Part shown: positions 55,049 through 64,000 of the stretch, one piece after another
Numbering within the stretch: position 1 is the stretch's first letter
Layout of the letters: each line of letters begins with the position of its first letter
DNA from: Paracoccus onchidii
GTDB lineage: Bacteria > Pseudomonadota > Alphaproteobacteria > Rhodobacterales > Rhodobacteraceae
Reading direction: 5' to 3'
Assembly (NCBI RefSeq): GCF_028294535.1
Contig: NZ_JAQBIE010000004.1
Span: 124,001-188,000, forward strand
Length of the DNA: 64,000 bases
Notes under the pieces: model-generated
Databases searched by the model: none
What the model saw: the letters and a program-made list of their open reading frames with translations, nothing else
Told to the model about the DNA's origin: nothing
Made by a program: the position numbers and the translations under genes

Positions 55049-56365
55049 ATGTTGCGAATGACCCTAGCCTTTGCCGCCGCGCTTGGCCTGACGGCCTGCG
55101 GCGACCGCGAGGTTATCCTGCCCGGTGAACGTCTGGATCCGACGGCTGTCACCTCGCCCGATGGTCCTGCGGTGGAAGGTCCGGCGGCGGTGTCGTCGAC
55201 GGCCCTGTCGCTGGCGGCGCCACGGGTCAATGGCGAATGGAGCCATCGCGGAGGCAATGCAGCGCATCAACCGGGACATGTCGCCCTGGGTGCTGGAACA
55301 ACGCGGGTCTGGTCCAATCCGATCGGGCAGGGCAACGACCGGCGCTTTCGGATTTCGGCGGATCCCATCGTAGCGGCCGGACGGGTCTTTACCCTGGACA
55401 GCCATGCCCGTGTGACAGCATCGGCACAATCGGGGGGCACATCATGGTCCACCGATATTACGCCGGTCCTTGAAAACCCCAAAAGCGCTTCGGGCGGCGG
55501 CCTGGCCTATGAGGGCGGGCGGATCTTTGCCTCGACCGGTTTCGGCGAGCTTGTGGCGCTGGATGCGACCAGCGGCGCGATCCTGTGGCGCCAGCGGGTG
55601 GACGCCCCTGTCGCCGGTGGTCCTGCCGTGGCCAATGGCGTGGTCTATGTGTCCGCGCGCAACAATATCGGCTGGGCGGTCCGTGCAAGCGACGGCAAGG
55701 TGCTGTGGCAAACATCGGGCACGCCTTCGACCGCCGGGGTCATGGGGGTGTCCGTACCCGCCGTTCAGGGCGATACGGTTGTGTTCCCCTTTGCTTCGGG
55801 ACAGTTGCAGGGCGTGGACGCCGGCAGCGGGCTTGCAAAATGGTCGGCGCAGGTCGCGGGCAAGCGAACCGGCCGCGCCGTGGCTGTCATTCGCGACATG
55901 ACGGGTGATCCGGTGATTTCCTCGGGCGTGGTTTACGGCGGCACCTCGGCGGGGCGGATCAACGCGGTCGAGCTGTCAAGCGGCACCGAGCTCTGGTCGG
56001 CGCATGACGGGGCCAACAGCCCGGTGGTCGTGGCGGGGGGGTCGGTTTTCGCCGTCAATGATCAGGCCCAGCTCATTCGCCTTGATGCGGCCACAGGTGG
56101 CGTCATCTGGCGGATCGACCTGCCCTATTACGCCGATGCCAAGACCAAGAAGCAGGATCGCATCTACGCCCATTTCGGTCCGGTTCTGGCCGGTGGGCGT
56201 TTGTTCGTCGCTTCATCTGACGGCGTGTTGCGTGTCTTCGATCCCGCGTCGGGGCGGCTGGTCGGGCAGGGCGCCATTCCGGGCGGGGCGGCGTCTGCGC
56301 CGGTCGTCGCCGGTCAAACCCTTTACGTCGTCTCCCGTGACGGCCAGTTGCACGCATTCAGATGA
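55049..56365 (+). CDS. bamB: BamB-like outer-membrane assembly lipoprotein (PQQ-type propeller)
   Basis: BamB is part of the machine that inserts beta-barrel proteins. From ATG 55049 the 438-residue product has a lipoprotein signal with lipobox [11 protein letters not shown]-like repeats of a beta-propeller follow; examples are [24 protein letters not shown] and [16 protein letters not shown]. The frame is open 18 codons upstream (ATG 54995), but a lipoprotein signal cannot sit that far in. The stop overlaps the der start (ATGA). Confidence 0.85.
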   Translation: MLRMTLAFAAALGLTACGDREVILPGERLDPTAVTSPDGPAVEGPAAVSSTALSLAAPRVNGEWSHRGGNAAHQPGHVALGAGTTRVWSNPIGQGNDRRFRISADPIVAAGRVFTLDSHARVTASAQSGGTSWSTDITPVLENPKSASGGGLAYEGGRIFASTGFGELVALDATSGAILWRQRVDAPVAGGPAVANGVVYVSARNNIGWAVRASDGKVLWQTSGTPSTAGVMGVSVPAVQGDTVVFPFASGQLQGVDAGSGLAKWSAQVAGKRTGRAVAVIRDMTGDPVISSGVVYGGTSAGRINAVELSSGTELWSAHDGANSPVVVAGGSVFAVNDQAQLIRLDAATGGVIWRIDLPYYADAKTKKQDRIYAHFGPVLAGGRLFVASSDGVLRVFDPASGRLVGQGAIPGGAASAPVVAGQTLYVVSRDGQLHAFR

Positions 56366-57846
56366 CATTCACACTTGCCATTGTTGGCCGCCCCAATGTG
56401 GGAAAATCGACCCTGTTCAACCGTCTTGTCGGCAAAAAGCTGGCATTGGTGGACAACCAGCCCGGCGTGACGCGCGATCTGCGCGAGGGTGACGCGCGTC
56501 TGGGCGACCTGCGCTTTGTCGTGATCGACAGCGCCGGTCTGGAAATGGCCGAAGATGACAGCCTTCAGGGGCGCATGCGCCGCCTGACCGAGCGTGCTGT
56601 GGACGAAGCCGATATCTGCCTGTTCGTCATCGACGCCCGCACCGGGGTAACCGCCGCGGACGAATATTTCGCTGACATCCTGCGCCGTCGTGCGCGTCAT
56701 GTCATCGTTGCGGCCAACAAATCCGAAGGTCGCGCCGGCGAGGCCGGGGCGATGGAGGCCTATAGCCTGGGGCTTGGCGATCCCCTGCGGATTTCAGCCG
56801 AGCATGGCGAAGGTTTCGACGACCTTTACGCGGCGCTCGCGCCATTGGCGGATCAGGTCGAGGATGAACGTCCCGCGCCGATCGCACCACAGGTCGATGT
56901 CGATCTGTCCGAAGCGGATGCCGAAAGCGGCGAGGGGGCCGAGGCCTGGCGCCCATCGGCGGATCGCCCGCTTCAGCTTGCCGTTATCGGCCGCCCCAAT
57001 GCCGGCAAGTCGACCCTGATCAACAAGATCATCGGTGAGGACCGGTTGCTGACCGGGCCCGAGGCCGGGATCACACGCGATTCCATCAGCGTCACGACAG
57101 AGTTCATGTCGACCCCGATGCGGATCTTTGACACTGCGGGTATGCGCAAGAGGGCCAAGGTCACCGACAAGGTCGAAAAGCTGTCCGTTGCCGACGGCTT
57201 GCGCGCCGTGCGCTTTGCCGAGGTGGTGGTCGTCCTGCTGGATGTGGCCATTCCGTTCGAACAGCAGGACCTGCGCATCGCCGATTTTGCGGAAACCGAA
57301 GGTCGTGCCGTCGTTGTGGCCGCGAATAAATGGGATCTGGAAGACGACAAGCCCCACAAGCTGAATGAGCTGCGGCACAGCTTTGAAAAACTGCTGCCAC
57401 AGCTGAAGGGCGCGCCACTGGTAACGGTGTCGGCCAGGACCGGCAAGGGGCTTGATCGTTTGCACAACGCCATCCTGAAGGCGCATGAGGTTTGGAACCG
57501 GCGGGTATCGACGGCGCGGCTCAATCGCTGGCTGAGCGATATGACCGAAAGCCACCCGCCGCCCGCCCCCGGGGGGCGCAGGATCCGCCTGCGCTATATG
57601 ACGCAGGTCAAGACACGGCCGCCGGCCTTCATCGTCAAGGCGACCCATACCGACAAGCTGCCCGACAGCTATCAGCGCTATCTGGTCAATGGGTTGCGCC
57701 AGGATTTCGATATGCCGGGCACGCCGATCCGGTTGTTCTTTCGTGATCAGGGCGTTTCGAACCCCTATCGGGCCAAGGCAAACAAGATCAACCAGTCGGG
57801 CGCCTTGTCCAAGCACAAGAACCGGCAGCGCCCAAAGGGAAGCTGA
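56362..57846 (+). CDS. der: Ribosome biogenesis GTPase Der
   Basis: Der (EngA) has two tandem GTPase domains and a KH-like C-terminal domain and is needed for 50S subunit assembly. Both P-loops are present: GRPNVGKST (about 9-17) and GRPNAGKST (about 212-220). Each half also has an Asp-containing switch (DSAGLE, DTAGMR) and AANK motifs. The linker between the domains (about 165-205) is acidic. The 494 residues match the family length. Its start overlaps the bamB stop. Confidence 0.96.
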   Translation: MTFTLAIVGRPNVGKSTLFNRLVGKKLALVDNQPGVTRDLREGDARLGDLRFVVIDSAGLEMAEDDSLQGRMRRLTERAVDEADICLFVIDARTGVTAADEYFADILRRRARHVIVAANKSEGRAGEAGAMEAYSLGLGDPLRISAEHGEGFDDLYAALAPLADQVEDERPAPIAPQVDVDLSEADAESGEGAEAWRPSADRPLQLAVIGRPNAGKSTLINKIIGEDRLLTGPEAGITRDSISVTTEFMSTPMRIFDTAGMRKRAKVTDKVEKLSVADGLRAVRFAEVVVVLLDVAIPFEQQDLRIADFAETEGRAVVVAANKWDLEDDKPHKLNELRHSFEKLLPQLKGAPLVTVSARTGKGLDRLHNAILKAHEVWNRRVSTARLNRWLSDMTESHPPPAPGGRRIRLRYMTQVKTRPPAFIVKATHTDKLPDSYQRYLVNGLRQDFDMPGTPIRLFFRDQGVSNPYRAKANKINQSGALSKHKNRQRPKGS

Positions 57847-57862
57847 CCGCGCCGGCAGCTGG

Positions 57863-58630
57863 TTAGCTTGCTGCGCGGATCAGAACGGCCGTCATGGCCG
57901 TGATGCCCAGAATGGCGGCGATTGCGGTGATCGGGTCAAAGCCCATCGTGGTCGCCGCAATCGCGCAAAACCCCCAGACGACGGCAACCGACAATGCCAG
58001 CCGCCGCCCCATGTGGATCTGCGCACTCATCCCGGCGCCCGTTGCGATCAGGATGCCCAGTATATTCGCGCGCGATGCCGACATGTCCAGCGTGATCGCA
58101 ACGGCATGGCACAGGATCGCACCGCATGTGACCAGCGCCCAACCTGCCGCGAAATCAAGCGCAGGTCGCGCCTGATCGCGCCCCGATTGCGTGGCGGCAA
58201 ATGCCAGGGCAGCAGCAGCGGCCGCGATCGTGGCCGCCAGCCAGGGGGACGGCTGGATCAGCCAGGGCCAGATCGCGCCAAGGATCAGGGCGCTGGAAAA
58301 GGGCAGGGCGACAGGCGGGGCGGGGCGGTCCGCGATCCGCTGGGATTCCGACGGATCCTGCCATTGACCGATCAGGTCCAGCAACAACATCAACCACAGC
58401 GCCGCCAGCAGGCTCCATAGAACCAGGTTGACCGGGTGCAGGTATAGCTGCGCCAGGGAAATCGGCGCGGTGATTCGTTCTGAATCAGGCAGGGGAAACA
58501 GGCCAAAGCGCGGCGCAAGACCGGCAAGCCCCACCGGGGAAAAGCCAGTGGGGCGGGACAAAAATGCCAGATTGCTGCCGATGAATATCACCACCGAGGT
58601 GGCGTGAACCAGAAATGCGTCGCGTCTCAT
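57863..58630 (-). CDS. Hypothetical multi-pass membrane protein
   Basis: The 255-residue protein has about six to seven hydrophobic segments: near residues 10-25, 67-90, 110-130, 133-147, 160-180, 188-205 and 212-252. No motif, lipobox or cysteine pair stands out. The second segment ends LWLMLLLDLIG, and a charged loop QWQDPSESQRIAD separates it from the next. It converges on der, with an 8-bp G-T-containing stem (AGCTGACC/GGTTAGCT) overlapping both ends, and precedes serS. I do not recognise a family. Confidence 0.72.
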   Translation of the reverse strand: MRRDAFLVHATSVVIFIGSNLAFLSRPTGFSPVGLAGLAPRFGLFPLPDSERITAPISLAQLYLHPVNLVLWSLLAALWLMLLLDLIGQWQDPSESQRIADRPAPPVALPFSSALILGAIWPWLIQPSPWLAATIAAAAAALAFAATQSGRDQARPALDFAAGWALVTCGAILCHAVAITLDMSASRANILGILIATGAGMSAQIHMGRRLALSVAVVWGFCAIAATTMGFDPITAIAAILGITAMTAVLIRAAS

Positions 58631-58731
58631 GCGGGGTGAACGCGTGCTGCAATCAATCGGTTGCCTGATGCAGACGGAAATCCGGCCCCGCCGACGAATA
58701 AAGCCGCATTGCCCCCGAAAGAGGCAGCGGG

Positions 58732-60024
58732 TCAGGCCAGCTTGCCGGCGGCAGTCAGTTGCGTAGCACCGCCAAGATAGGGATGCAGCGCGGCAGGCAG
58801 TTGCACCGATCCATCCTGTTTCTGGCCGTTTTCCAGAACCGCGATCAGCGCGCGGCCGACCGCCAGCCCCGATCCGTTCAGGCTGTGGATGAATGCGGGT
58901 TTCCCGCCGGCTTCGGGGCGATAACGGGCATTCATGCGTCGCCCCTGGAAATCACCACAATAGCTGACGCTGCTGATTTCACGGAACTTGCCTTGTCCGG
59001 GCAGCCACACTTCGATGTCATGGGTGATGCGCGCGCCAAAGCCCATATCTCCGGTGCAAAGCACCACGGTGCGATAGGGCAGCTCCAGCGCCTCGAGGAC
59101 GGCTTCGGCGCAGCGGGTCATGCGGTCATGTTCCGCGACGCCGCTGTCGGCATCGGTGATCGATACCATCTCGACCTTTTCGAACTGGTGCTGACGCAGG
59201 ATGCCGGTGGTGTCGCGCCCGGCGCTGCCTGCTTCTGAACGGAAGCACTGGCTATGGGCGACCATGCGGCGCGGCAGGGTCGATTGTTCGACCAGATCCC
59301 CGTGAACGGTGTTGGTCAGCGGCACTTCGGAGGTGGGGATCAGCCAGTATCCTTCGCGGGTCTGATAGCTGTCTTCGCCGAATTTGGGCAACTGCCCCGT
59401 GCCCAGCATCATATCTTCGAGAACCAGGACGGGGGCCCAGGTCTCTTCCAGGTCATGCTGCGTGATATGCAGGTCCAGCATGAACTGCGCCAGCGCACGG
59501 TGGATGCGCGCGACGCCCCCTTTCAGCATCATGAAACGGCTGCCCGACAGCTTGGCCGCGGTTTCGAAATCCATGCCAGGCTTGACGCCTGCGACTTCGA
59601 AATGTTCGACAGGTGCAAAGTCGAACTCGGGCGGGGTGCCCCAGCGGCGCAGTTCGACATTGTCATCCTCGTCCTTGCCCTCGGGGACGTTGTCCATCGG
59701 CAGGTTGGGAATGCCCAGCAACATCTGGCGCAAGCGGTCATCCAGCAACGCGGCTTCGGCCTGCATCCGTGCGACATCGGCCTTTTTTTCGGCGACCAGG
59801 CCGCGCAGCCGCTCGAATTCGGCATCGTCGCCACGGGCCTTGGCGGCGCCGACCTCTTTGCTGGCGCGGTTCTGTTCGGCCTGCGCGGTTTCTGCCTCGG
59901 CGATCTTGTTGCGCCGCTCTGCATCCAGTTCAAGCAACTGCGAAGACATCGCGTCGCCGCCGCGTTTCATCAATGCGGCATCGAATGCCTGCGGATTTTC
60001 ACGGATGGCGCGAATGTCATGCAT
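58732..60024 (-). CDS. serS: Seryl-tRNA synthetase
   Basis: SerS charges tRNA-Ser with serine. The 430-residue class II enzyme starts [22 protein letters not shown], has the N-terminal coiled-coil arm that holds the tRNA variable arm (about 30-100), and motif 2 with [25 protein letters not shown]. Motif 3 reads [19 protein letters not shown] 60024 gives the family start; GTG 60033 is less likely. It stands alone on the minus strand. Confidence 0.95.
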   Translation of the reverse strand: MHDIRAIRENPQAFDAALMKRGGDAMSSQLLELDAERRNKIAEAETAQAEQNRASKEVGAAKARGDDAEFERLRGLVAEKKADVARMQAEAALLDDRLRQMLLGIPNLPMDNVPEGKDEDDNVELRRWGTPPEFDFAPVEHFEVAGVKPGMDFETAAKLSGSRFMMLKGGVARIHRALAQFMLDLHITQHDLEETWAPVLVLEDMMLGTGQLPKFGEDSYQTREGYWLIPTSEVPLTNTVHGDLVEQSTLPRRMVAHSQCFRSEAGSAGRDTTGILRQHQFEKVEMVSITDADSGVAEHDRMTRCAEAVLEALELPYRTVVLCTGDMGFGARITHDIEVWLPGQGKFREISSVSYCGDFQGRRMNARYRPEAGGKPAFIHSLNGSGLAVGRALIAVLENGQKQDGSVQLPAALHPYLGGATQLTAAGKLA

Positions 60025-60144
60025 CTCTGTCACCGGTCTGAGTTCAGGTTGACCGACTGACTAGCGCAAGCTTGTCAGTGACAAAAGGGCAGGTTGGCGG
60101 TGGCGCGAAAAATTCTTGGGTGCCGGTGGATGTGCCGACAACGG

Positions 60145-60579
60145 CTAAGCCGCCGGCTTGATCCCGGCGCGGGTCATCATCTGGGCGATGACCGGATAGA
60201 AAAACTGATCTCCGGGATAGCCCTCGATCCGCGCAAGTTCTGCGCCGCGCCGCAGCAGGATGAAGGTGGGGGTGATGGTCGGGCGTCGCTCCAATGCGAT
60301 TCCGTTCGGCCATGCCCCGTCGATATCCAGACGCAACAGCGGTGCGGCGCGCCCTTCGGCGGATGCCGGGTAGCCGGGGCCGATTTCCCGATTCCAGGCG
60401 GCACAATAGATACAGCCCTTTGCTTCGACCATCATCAGCCGGACCGGCGCTGCATCCCAGTCGATTGTCACCGGATTCGCATAGAGCGGGGCTGCGCCCA
60501 AGGCGGTCAGTCCCGCGCCGGCAAGCGTCATGGCCGTGACCCCGGCGAGAAAGGATCGTCTGTTCTGGGTATCGGGCAT
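60145..60579 (-). CDS. soxS: Exported thioredoxin-like protein, SoxS type
   Basis: The 144-residue product from ATG 60579 (AAGGTC site) has a twin-arginine signal NRRSFLAGVTAMTLAGAG and the redox site KGCIYCAAW (CxxC) in a thioredoxin-like domain. GYPASAEGRAAPLLRLDI and IEGYPGDQFF resemble SoxS of Paracoccus, which reduces and reactivates SoxYZ during thiosulfate oxidation. ATG 60597 is an alternative start without a ribosome site. It is divergent from soxX. In known clusters soxR and soxV are often nearby, but neither is seen here. Confidence 0.65.
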   Translation of the reverse strand: MPDTQNRRSFLAGVTAMTLAGAGLTALGAAPLYANPVTIDWDAAPVRLMMVEAKGCIYCAAWNREIGPGYPASAEGRAAPLLRLDIDGAWPNGIALERRPTITPTFILLRRGAELARIEGYPGDQFFYPVIAQMMTRAGIKPAA

Positions 60580-60634
60580 CGGCGTGACCTTGGGCATGGT
60601 TTCGCGGGACTAGCTATGCCTGCATCGGCTGTCG

Positions 60635-60670
60635 GGCAAGTTTTCACAGGGATATCACCTTTCACTTGCC
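60635..60670. promoter_or_regulatory. Inverted repeat in the soxS/soxX divergent region
   Basis: GGCAAGT (60635-60641) and ACTTGCC (60664-60670) are inverted copies separated by 22 bases, flanking TTTTCAC and TTTCAC. The repeat lies between the two divergent genes, where a SoxR-like ArsR-family repressor would bind in related operons. No regulator gene is present in the window. A 6-bp stem CGTGGC/GCCACG also lies at 60720-60737, in the soxX leader. Confidence 0.4.
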
Positions 60671-60776
60671 TGCGGAGTTGGGTAAAAACCACGTTATCGG
60701 ATCGCTTTCGCACGGCAGCCGTGGCGGGGTTGCCACGCCCCGAATGCCGATGACGCAGGAATGAATGGAGACAGAG

Positions 60777-61262
60777 ATGCCACGCCAAGCTGTTGTTTCG
60801 GCCGTCGCTGTATTCGCCGCGCTCGCCCTGACATGGGGTGCCGCTGCCGAGATCGCATCGCAGGATGTCATCTTTGCCGATGACGGATCCATAGCACAAT
60901 CGCTGTCCGGGCAGGCAGGTGACGCCGAACAGGGCGCGCGTATCTATGCCGACAAAAGCAGTGGGAATTGCGTTGCCTGTCATGCGATTGCTGACCGGAC
61001 CGATGCCGAATTTCAGGGCACGATCGGCCCTGCGCTGGACGGCGCCGGCGACCGGTGGGCGGTGGCCCAGCTGCGCGGCATCGTTGCGGATGCCAAGCAG
61101 ACCTTTCCCGAATCGATGATGCCCAGTCTTTACAAGACCTCGGGCTATGTGCGCCCCGGCGACGGGTTTACCGGCAAATCCGGTACCGAGCCGCTGCCGA
61201 CATTGCTGTCGGCCCAGCAGATTGAAGATGTCGTCGCCTATCTGGCGACACTGAAAGAGTGA
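60777..61262 (+). CDS. soxX: Sulfur-oxidizing cytochrome c subunit SoxX
   Basis: SoxX is the small heme subunit of the SoxAX cytochrome, which links thiosulfate to SoxY in the periplasm. From ATG 60777 (GGAGACAGAG) the 161-residue product has a signal peptide of about 25 residues and one heme site CVACH. The conserved methionine of MMPSL is a likely axial ligand. The tail QQIEDVVAYLATL is typical of small cytochromes c. It opens the soxXYZAB operon. Confidence 0.92.
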   Translation: MPRQAVVSAVAVFAALALTWGAAAEIASQDVIFADDGSIAQSLSGQAGDAEQGARIYADKSSGNCVACHAIADRTDAEFQGTIGPALDGAGDRWAVAQLRGIVADAKQTFPESMMPSLYKTSGYVRPGDGFTGKSGTEPLPTLLSAQQIEDVVAYLATLKE

Positions 61263-61264
61263 GA

Positions 61265-61711
61265 ATGCAGATGAATCTCGACAGACGCGAAGTTCTGGCC
61301 ACCGCCGCGGCCGGTGCGGCCTTGATCGCCCTGCCGCTTGCGGCTGCGGCTCAGGATGGCGAAACGGTCAAGACCGTGGATGAGCTGATTGCCGAATTTA
61401 CCGGCGGTGCCGATGCGGTCGAGGGGGACGGCGTTACCATTGGCGCGCCCGAGATCGCCGAGAACGGCAACACCGTGCCGATCAGTGTGGATGCGCCCGG
61501 TGCCTCCGAAATTCTGGTGCTGGCGCCGGGGAATCCCACCCCGCCTGTCGCACGGTTCCAGTTCGGGGCCTTGGCGGGCAGTCAAGCGGCCTCGACGCGG
61601 ATCCGACTGGCCCAGACGCAGGACATCGTCGCCGTTGCCAAGCTGGCCGACGGTAGCTTTGTGCGCAGCTCGGCGAATGTGAAGGTCACGATTGGCGGCT
61701 GCGGCGGCTGA
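61265..61711 (+). CDS. soxY: Thiosulfate oxidation carrier protein SoxY
   Basis: SoxY carries the sulfur substrate bound to its C-terminal cysteine. The 148-residue product has a twin-arginine signal (DRREVLATAAAGAAL) and ends TIGGCGG, the swinging-arm motif with the substrate Cys. Either ATG 61265 or ATG 61271 may be the start. It lies 2 bp after soxX and 22 bp before soxZ, its partner. All key features are intact. Confidence 0.94.
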   Translation: MQMNLDRREVLATAAAGAALIALPLAAAAQDGETVKTVDELIAEFTGGADAVEGDGVTIGAPEIAENGNTVPISVDAPGASEILVLAPGNPTPPVARFQFGALAGSQAASTRIRLAQTQDIVAVAKLADGSFVRSSANVKVTIGGCGG

Positions 61712-61733
61712 ACGGACGAAAAGGAACAAGACA

Positions 61734-62063
61734 ATGGCAGATAACGTCAAACCCCGCGTCCGCGTGCCCAAGACCGCCGCAAAGGACGAGGTGATTACAA
61801 TCAAGACCCTGATTTCGCATCTGATGGAATCGGGGCAGCGCAAGGACAAGGACGGGCAGGTCATTCCCCGTTCGATCATCAACCGCTTTACCGCGACCTT
61901 CAACGGCGAAACGGTCATTGATGTCCAGATGGAGCCGGCGATCAGCACCAACCCCTATTTCGAATTCGAGGCCCGGATTCCCGATGCCGGAGAGTTCGTG
62001 TTTACTTGGTATGACGACGACGGTTCGGTGTACGAAGACAAGCAGACAATCGAACTGGCCTAA
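61734..62063 (+). CDS. soxZ: Thiosulfate oxidation partner protein SoxZ
   Basis: SoxZ pairs with SoxY and lacks the substrate cysteine. The 109-residue protein starts MADNVKPRVRVPKTAAKDEV and has an immunoglobulin-like fold with SGQRKDKDGQ and a closing TWYDDDGSVYEDKQTI. It has no signal peptide and is expected to be exported together with SoxY through Tat. AAGGAACAAG precedes ATG 61734. Length is that of the family. Confidence 0.94.
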   Translation: MADNVKPRVRVPKTAAKDEVITIKTLISHLMESGQRKDKDGQVIPRSIINRFTATFNGETVIDVQMEPAISTNPYFEFEARIPDAGEFVFTWYDDDGSVYEDKQTIELA

Positions 62064-62118
62064 GCGCCGCGCCGCGATTTTCTGCACCATCTCAGGCATC
62101 GCAAGGGAGATAGAGACG

Positions 62119-62979
62119 ATGTTGACCCAGATCCGCCTGTCCGGCCTTGCGATGGCCTGTCTGATGTCGCTGCCCGCGATGGCGCAGACGGCACCTGACG
62201 CGACCGATCCCATCATCATCAACGATGGTGAATTGCAGCTTGAGACAGTTGCATCCACGCCCGAGCATCTGGAGGGCGTTTTGCCCGAGCTGTATTCTGG
62301 CTGGCTGTTTCGCGATTCCGAAACGCAGGCGATGCAAACCGACGATTTCGAGAATCCCGGCATGATCTTTGTCGATCAGGGCATTGATGACTGGAACATG
62401 GTCGATGGCAATGCCGGAAAAAGTTGCGCGTCATGCCATGAAGGCATCGAAAGCATGAAGGGTGTTCGCGCCTCGATGCCCAGGGTGAATGGCGACGGGC
62501 AGCTATGGTCGATGGAAGACTATATCAATGATTGTCGTGTCGAACGAATGCAGGCCGAGGCGCTGGACTGGAATGGCGACCGGATGAAAAACATGACGGC
62601 GGCCATTTCGGTGCAGTCGCGTGGCATGCCGATGGATGTGGCTATCGATGGCCCGGCCCGGCCCTTTTGGGAGCAGGGCAAGGACATGTATTACACGCGA
62701 TATGGCCAGCTGGAACTGGCCTGTGCCAATTGCCACGAAGATCATTATGGCGACTGGATTCGCGCAGACCACTTGAGTCAGGGCCACACCAACGGCTTTC
62801 CGGTCTATCGTCTGAAACAGGCCGCGCTTGTCTCGCAGCACAATCGTTTCCGGGGCTGTATCCGTGATACGCGGGCCGAAACATTCCCCATGGGCAGCGA
62901 TGAGTTCCGTGCGCTGGAACTGTATGTCGCGTCGCGAGGCAACGGTCTTCCGGTGGAAGGGGTCAGTGTTCGTCACTGA
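62119..62979 (+). CDS. soxA: Sulfur-oxidizing diheme cytochrome c SoxA
   Basis: SoxA is the large subunit of SoxAX and carries the active-site heme. The 286-residue product has a Sec signal peptide of about 20 residues. Two heme sites follow, CASCH (about 105) and CANCH (about 205), and the active-site cysteine lies in FRGCIRDTRAE (about 250). Both hemes are of the diheme type. ATG 62119 follows GGAGATAGAG. It lies 55 bp after soxZ. Confidence 0.94.
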   Translation: MLTQIRLSGLAMACLMSLPAMAQTAPDATDPIIINDGELQLETVASTPEHLEGVLPELYSGWLFRDSETQAMQTDDFENPGMIFVDQGIDDWNMVDGNAGKSCASCHEGIESMKGVRASMPRVNGDGQLWSMEDYINDCRVERMQAEALDWNGDRMKNMTAAISVQSRGMPMDVAIDGPARPFWEQGKDMYYTRYGQLELACANCHEDHYGDWIRADHLSQGHTNGFPVYRLKQAALVSQHNRFRGCIRDTRAETFPMGSDEFRALELYVASRGNGLPVEGVSVRH

Positions 62980-63015
62980 TCGCAGCGACGTTATCCTGGA
63001 TGCAAGGGGGCGCGG

Positions 63016-64000
63016 ATGATTTCCCGGCGTGAAATGCTTCAACTCGGTCTGGTCAGTTCTGCGGCATTGGCGGGGTTGCAGCTTGGCAATCCGACCCGCG
63101 CCTTTGCGCGGCAATCGCTGACTCAGGATCAATTGCTGCAATTCGAGGATTTCGGCAATCTGACCCTGATTCATCTGACCGATACCCACGCCCATCTGAA
63201 ACCTGTCTGGTTCCGGGAACCCGATACCAATATCGGCGTCGGCGAAGCGCGGGGGCGTGCGCCTCATGTCGTGGGTGAAGCATTTCAGAAAATGTTTTCA
63301 ATCCGCCCCGGCAGCCCCGATGCCTATGCATTGACCTATCCCGATTTCGCCGATCTGGCGTCGACCTATGGCCGGATGGGCGGCTTTGATCGTATCGCGA
63401 CCGTTGTAAAGTCGATCCGCGCCGCGCGCCCGGATGCGATCCTGCTGGATGGGGGCGATACCTGGCATGGCAGCTATACCAGCCTGAAAACGCAGGGCGA
63501 GGATATGGTTCGCGTCATGAACCTGTTGGGTTCACAGGCCATGACCGCCCATTGGGAATTTACCTTCGGCACGCAGCGCATCCAAGAGCTGATCGAAATG
63601 ATGGATCAGCCCTTGCTGGGGGCGAATATCTTTGATGCTGAATGGGACGAGCCTGCATTCGAGCCGTCGAAGATCATCGAGGCCAACGGCTTGCGGGTTG
63701 GTGTCGTCGGACAGGCATTCCCCTATACCCCTATCGCAAATCCCGGCTGGATGTTCCCGGAATACAGTTTTGGTATCCGCGAAGAACGCATGCAGCAGGT
63801 GGTGGATGATTTGCGCGGGCGGGGCGTCGATCTGGTCGTGTGCCTGTCCCATAACGGGTTTGATGTCGATCACAAGATGGCGGGGCGGGTGCGCGGAATT
63901 GACGTGATCCTGTCGGGGCATACCCATGACGCCATCCCCGAGCCGGTGATCGTCGGGGACACGATCATCATTGCCAGTGGCAGCCACGGCAAATTCGTCA
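63016..64000 (+). CDS. soxB: Thiosulfohydrolase SoxB, C-terminus cut by window edge
   Basis: SoxB releases sulfate from SoxY-bound sulfonate using two manganese ions. About 328 residues are visible. The twin-arginine signal SRREMLQLGLVSSAALAG is followed by the metallophosphatase-type motifs HLTDTHAHLKP, GGDTWHGSYT, and SHNGFDVDH with SGHTHDAIPE. No stop occurs before 64000; the family is about 560 residues, so roughly 40 percent is missing. AAGGGGGCG precedes ATG 63016. soxCD may follow outside the window. Confidence 0.93.
   Translation, partial: MISRREMLQLGLVSSAALAGLQLGNPTRAFARQSLTQDQLLQFEDFGNLTLIHLTDTHAHLKPVWFREPDTNIGVGEARGRAPHVVGEAFQKMFSIRPGSPDAYALTYPDFADLASTYGRMGGFDRIATVVKSIRAARPDAILLDGGDTWHGSYTSLKTQGEDMVRVMNLLGSQAMTAHWEFTFGTQRIQELIEMMDQPLLGANIFDAEWDEPAFEPSKIIEANGLRVGVVGQAFPYTPIANPGWMFPEYSFGIREERMQQVVDDLRGRGVDLVVCLSHNGFDVDHKMAGRVRGIDVILSGHTHDAIPEPVIVGDTIIIASGSHGKFV

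Noticed and set aside
1-64000. Insertion sequences, prophage, CRISPR array or tRNA/rRNA genes
   Set aside because: No transposase, integrase, repeat-spacer array or RNA-gene structure was seen in any gap or frame.

Overview
The window looks like a chromosomal segment of a Paracoccus-like alphaproteobacterium (order Rhodobacterales). The grounds are high G+C, core gene orders such as def-def-like-fmt, rimP-nusA-ylxR-infB and yfgM-bamB-der, small proteins with a Rhodobacterales look, and the start of a soxXYZAB thiosulfate-oxidation cluster at the right edge. Nearly all of it is dense coding sequence. I see no insertion sequence, prophage, CRISPR array, rRNA or tRNA gene.

Layout. 1-3.1 kb: a truncated zinc-ribbon gene, then ftsE-ftsX-plsC, each overlapping the next. 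3.1-5.4 kb: accA and a MalY/PatB-type PLP enzyme on the minus strand. 5.5-7.5 kb: def, a catalytically altered def paralogue, and fmt. 7.6-13.3 kb: secA facing a parvulin-argJ-mutT operon and a 50-codon small gene. 13.3-18.9 kb: the rimP-nusA-ylxR-infB operon (minus), with a terminator-like hairpin in its leader. 19-26 kb: a glycosyltransferase-like gene, proline iminopeptidase, ubiG, a MarR-nitrilase-grxC-comF block and methyltransferase-hemH. 26.3-28.3 kb: an envelope group of two L,D-transpeptidases around a CAP-domain lipoprotein. 28.3-34.2 kb: a five-gene overlapping minus-strand operon (hslO, CoA-type Nudix, cca, ABC exporter, 23S rRNA methyltransferase).

34.3-39.3 kb: a Nudix hydrolase, a PP2C phosphatase with a degenerate receiver domain, ilvA, argG and mog. 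39.5-45.5 kb: smc, RidA, a glycerophosphodiesterase and a FemAB-like protein. 45.5-49.1 kb: a peroxiredoxin divergent from a ferredoxin-reductase-type flavoprotein, then rsmD and a class-V aminotransferase. 49.2-54.1 kb: ABC exporter-ygfZ-dinB, efp and a small conserved protein. 54.3-60 kb: yfgM-bamB-der, an unknown membrane protein and serS. 60.1-64 kb: a SoxS-like thioredoxin divergent from soxX-Y-Z-A-B, with soxB cut by the window edge.

Most genes serve translation (IF-2, NusA, RimP, EF-P, SerRS, Der, RsmD, Cca, Def, Fmt), envelope biogenesis and division (FtsEX, SecA, BamB, L,D-transpeptidases), or amino-acid and cofactor synthesis. Translational coupling through ATGA or GTGA overlaps is very common. 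I found no clearly new multi-gene system. The best leads are degenerate paralogues and regulatory structures: the inactive-looking deformylase next to Def/Fmt, the receiver domain without its phosphoacceptor, the rimP leader hairpin, a small conserved-looking gene beside infB, and an inverted repeat in the sox divergent region.
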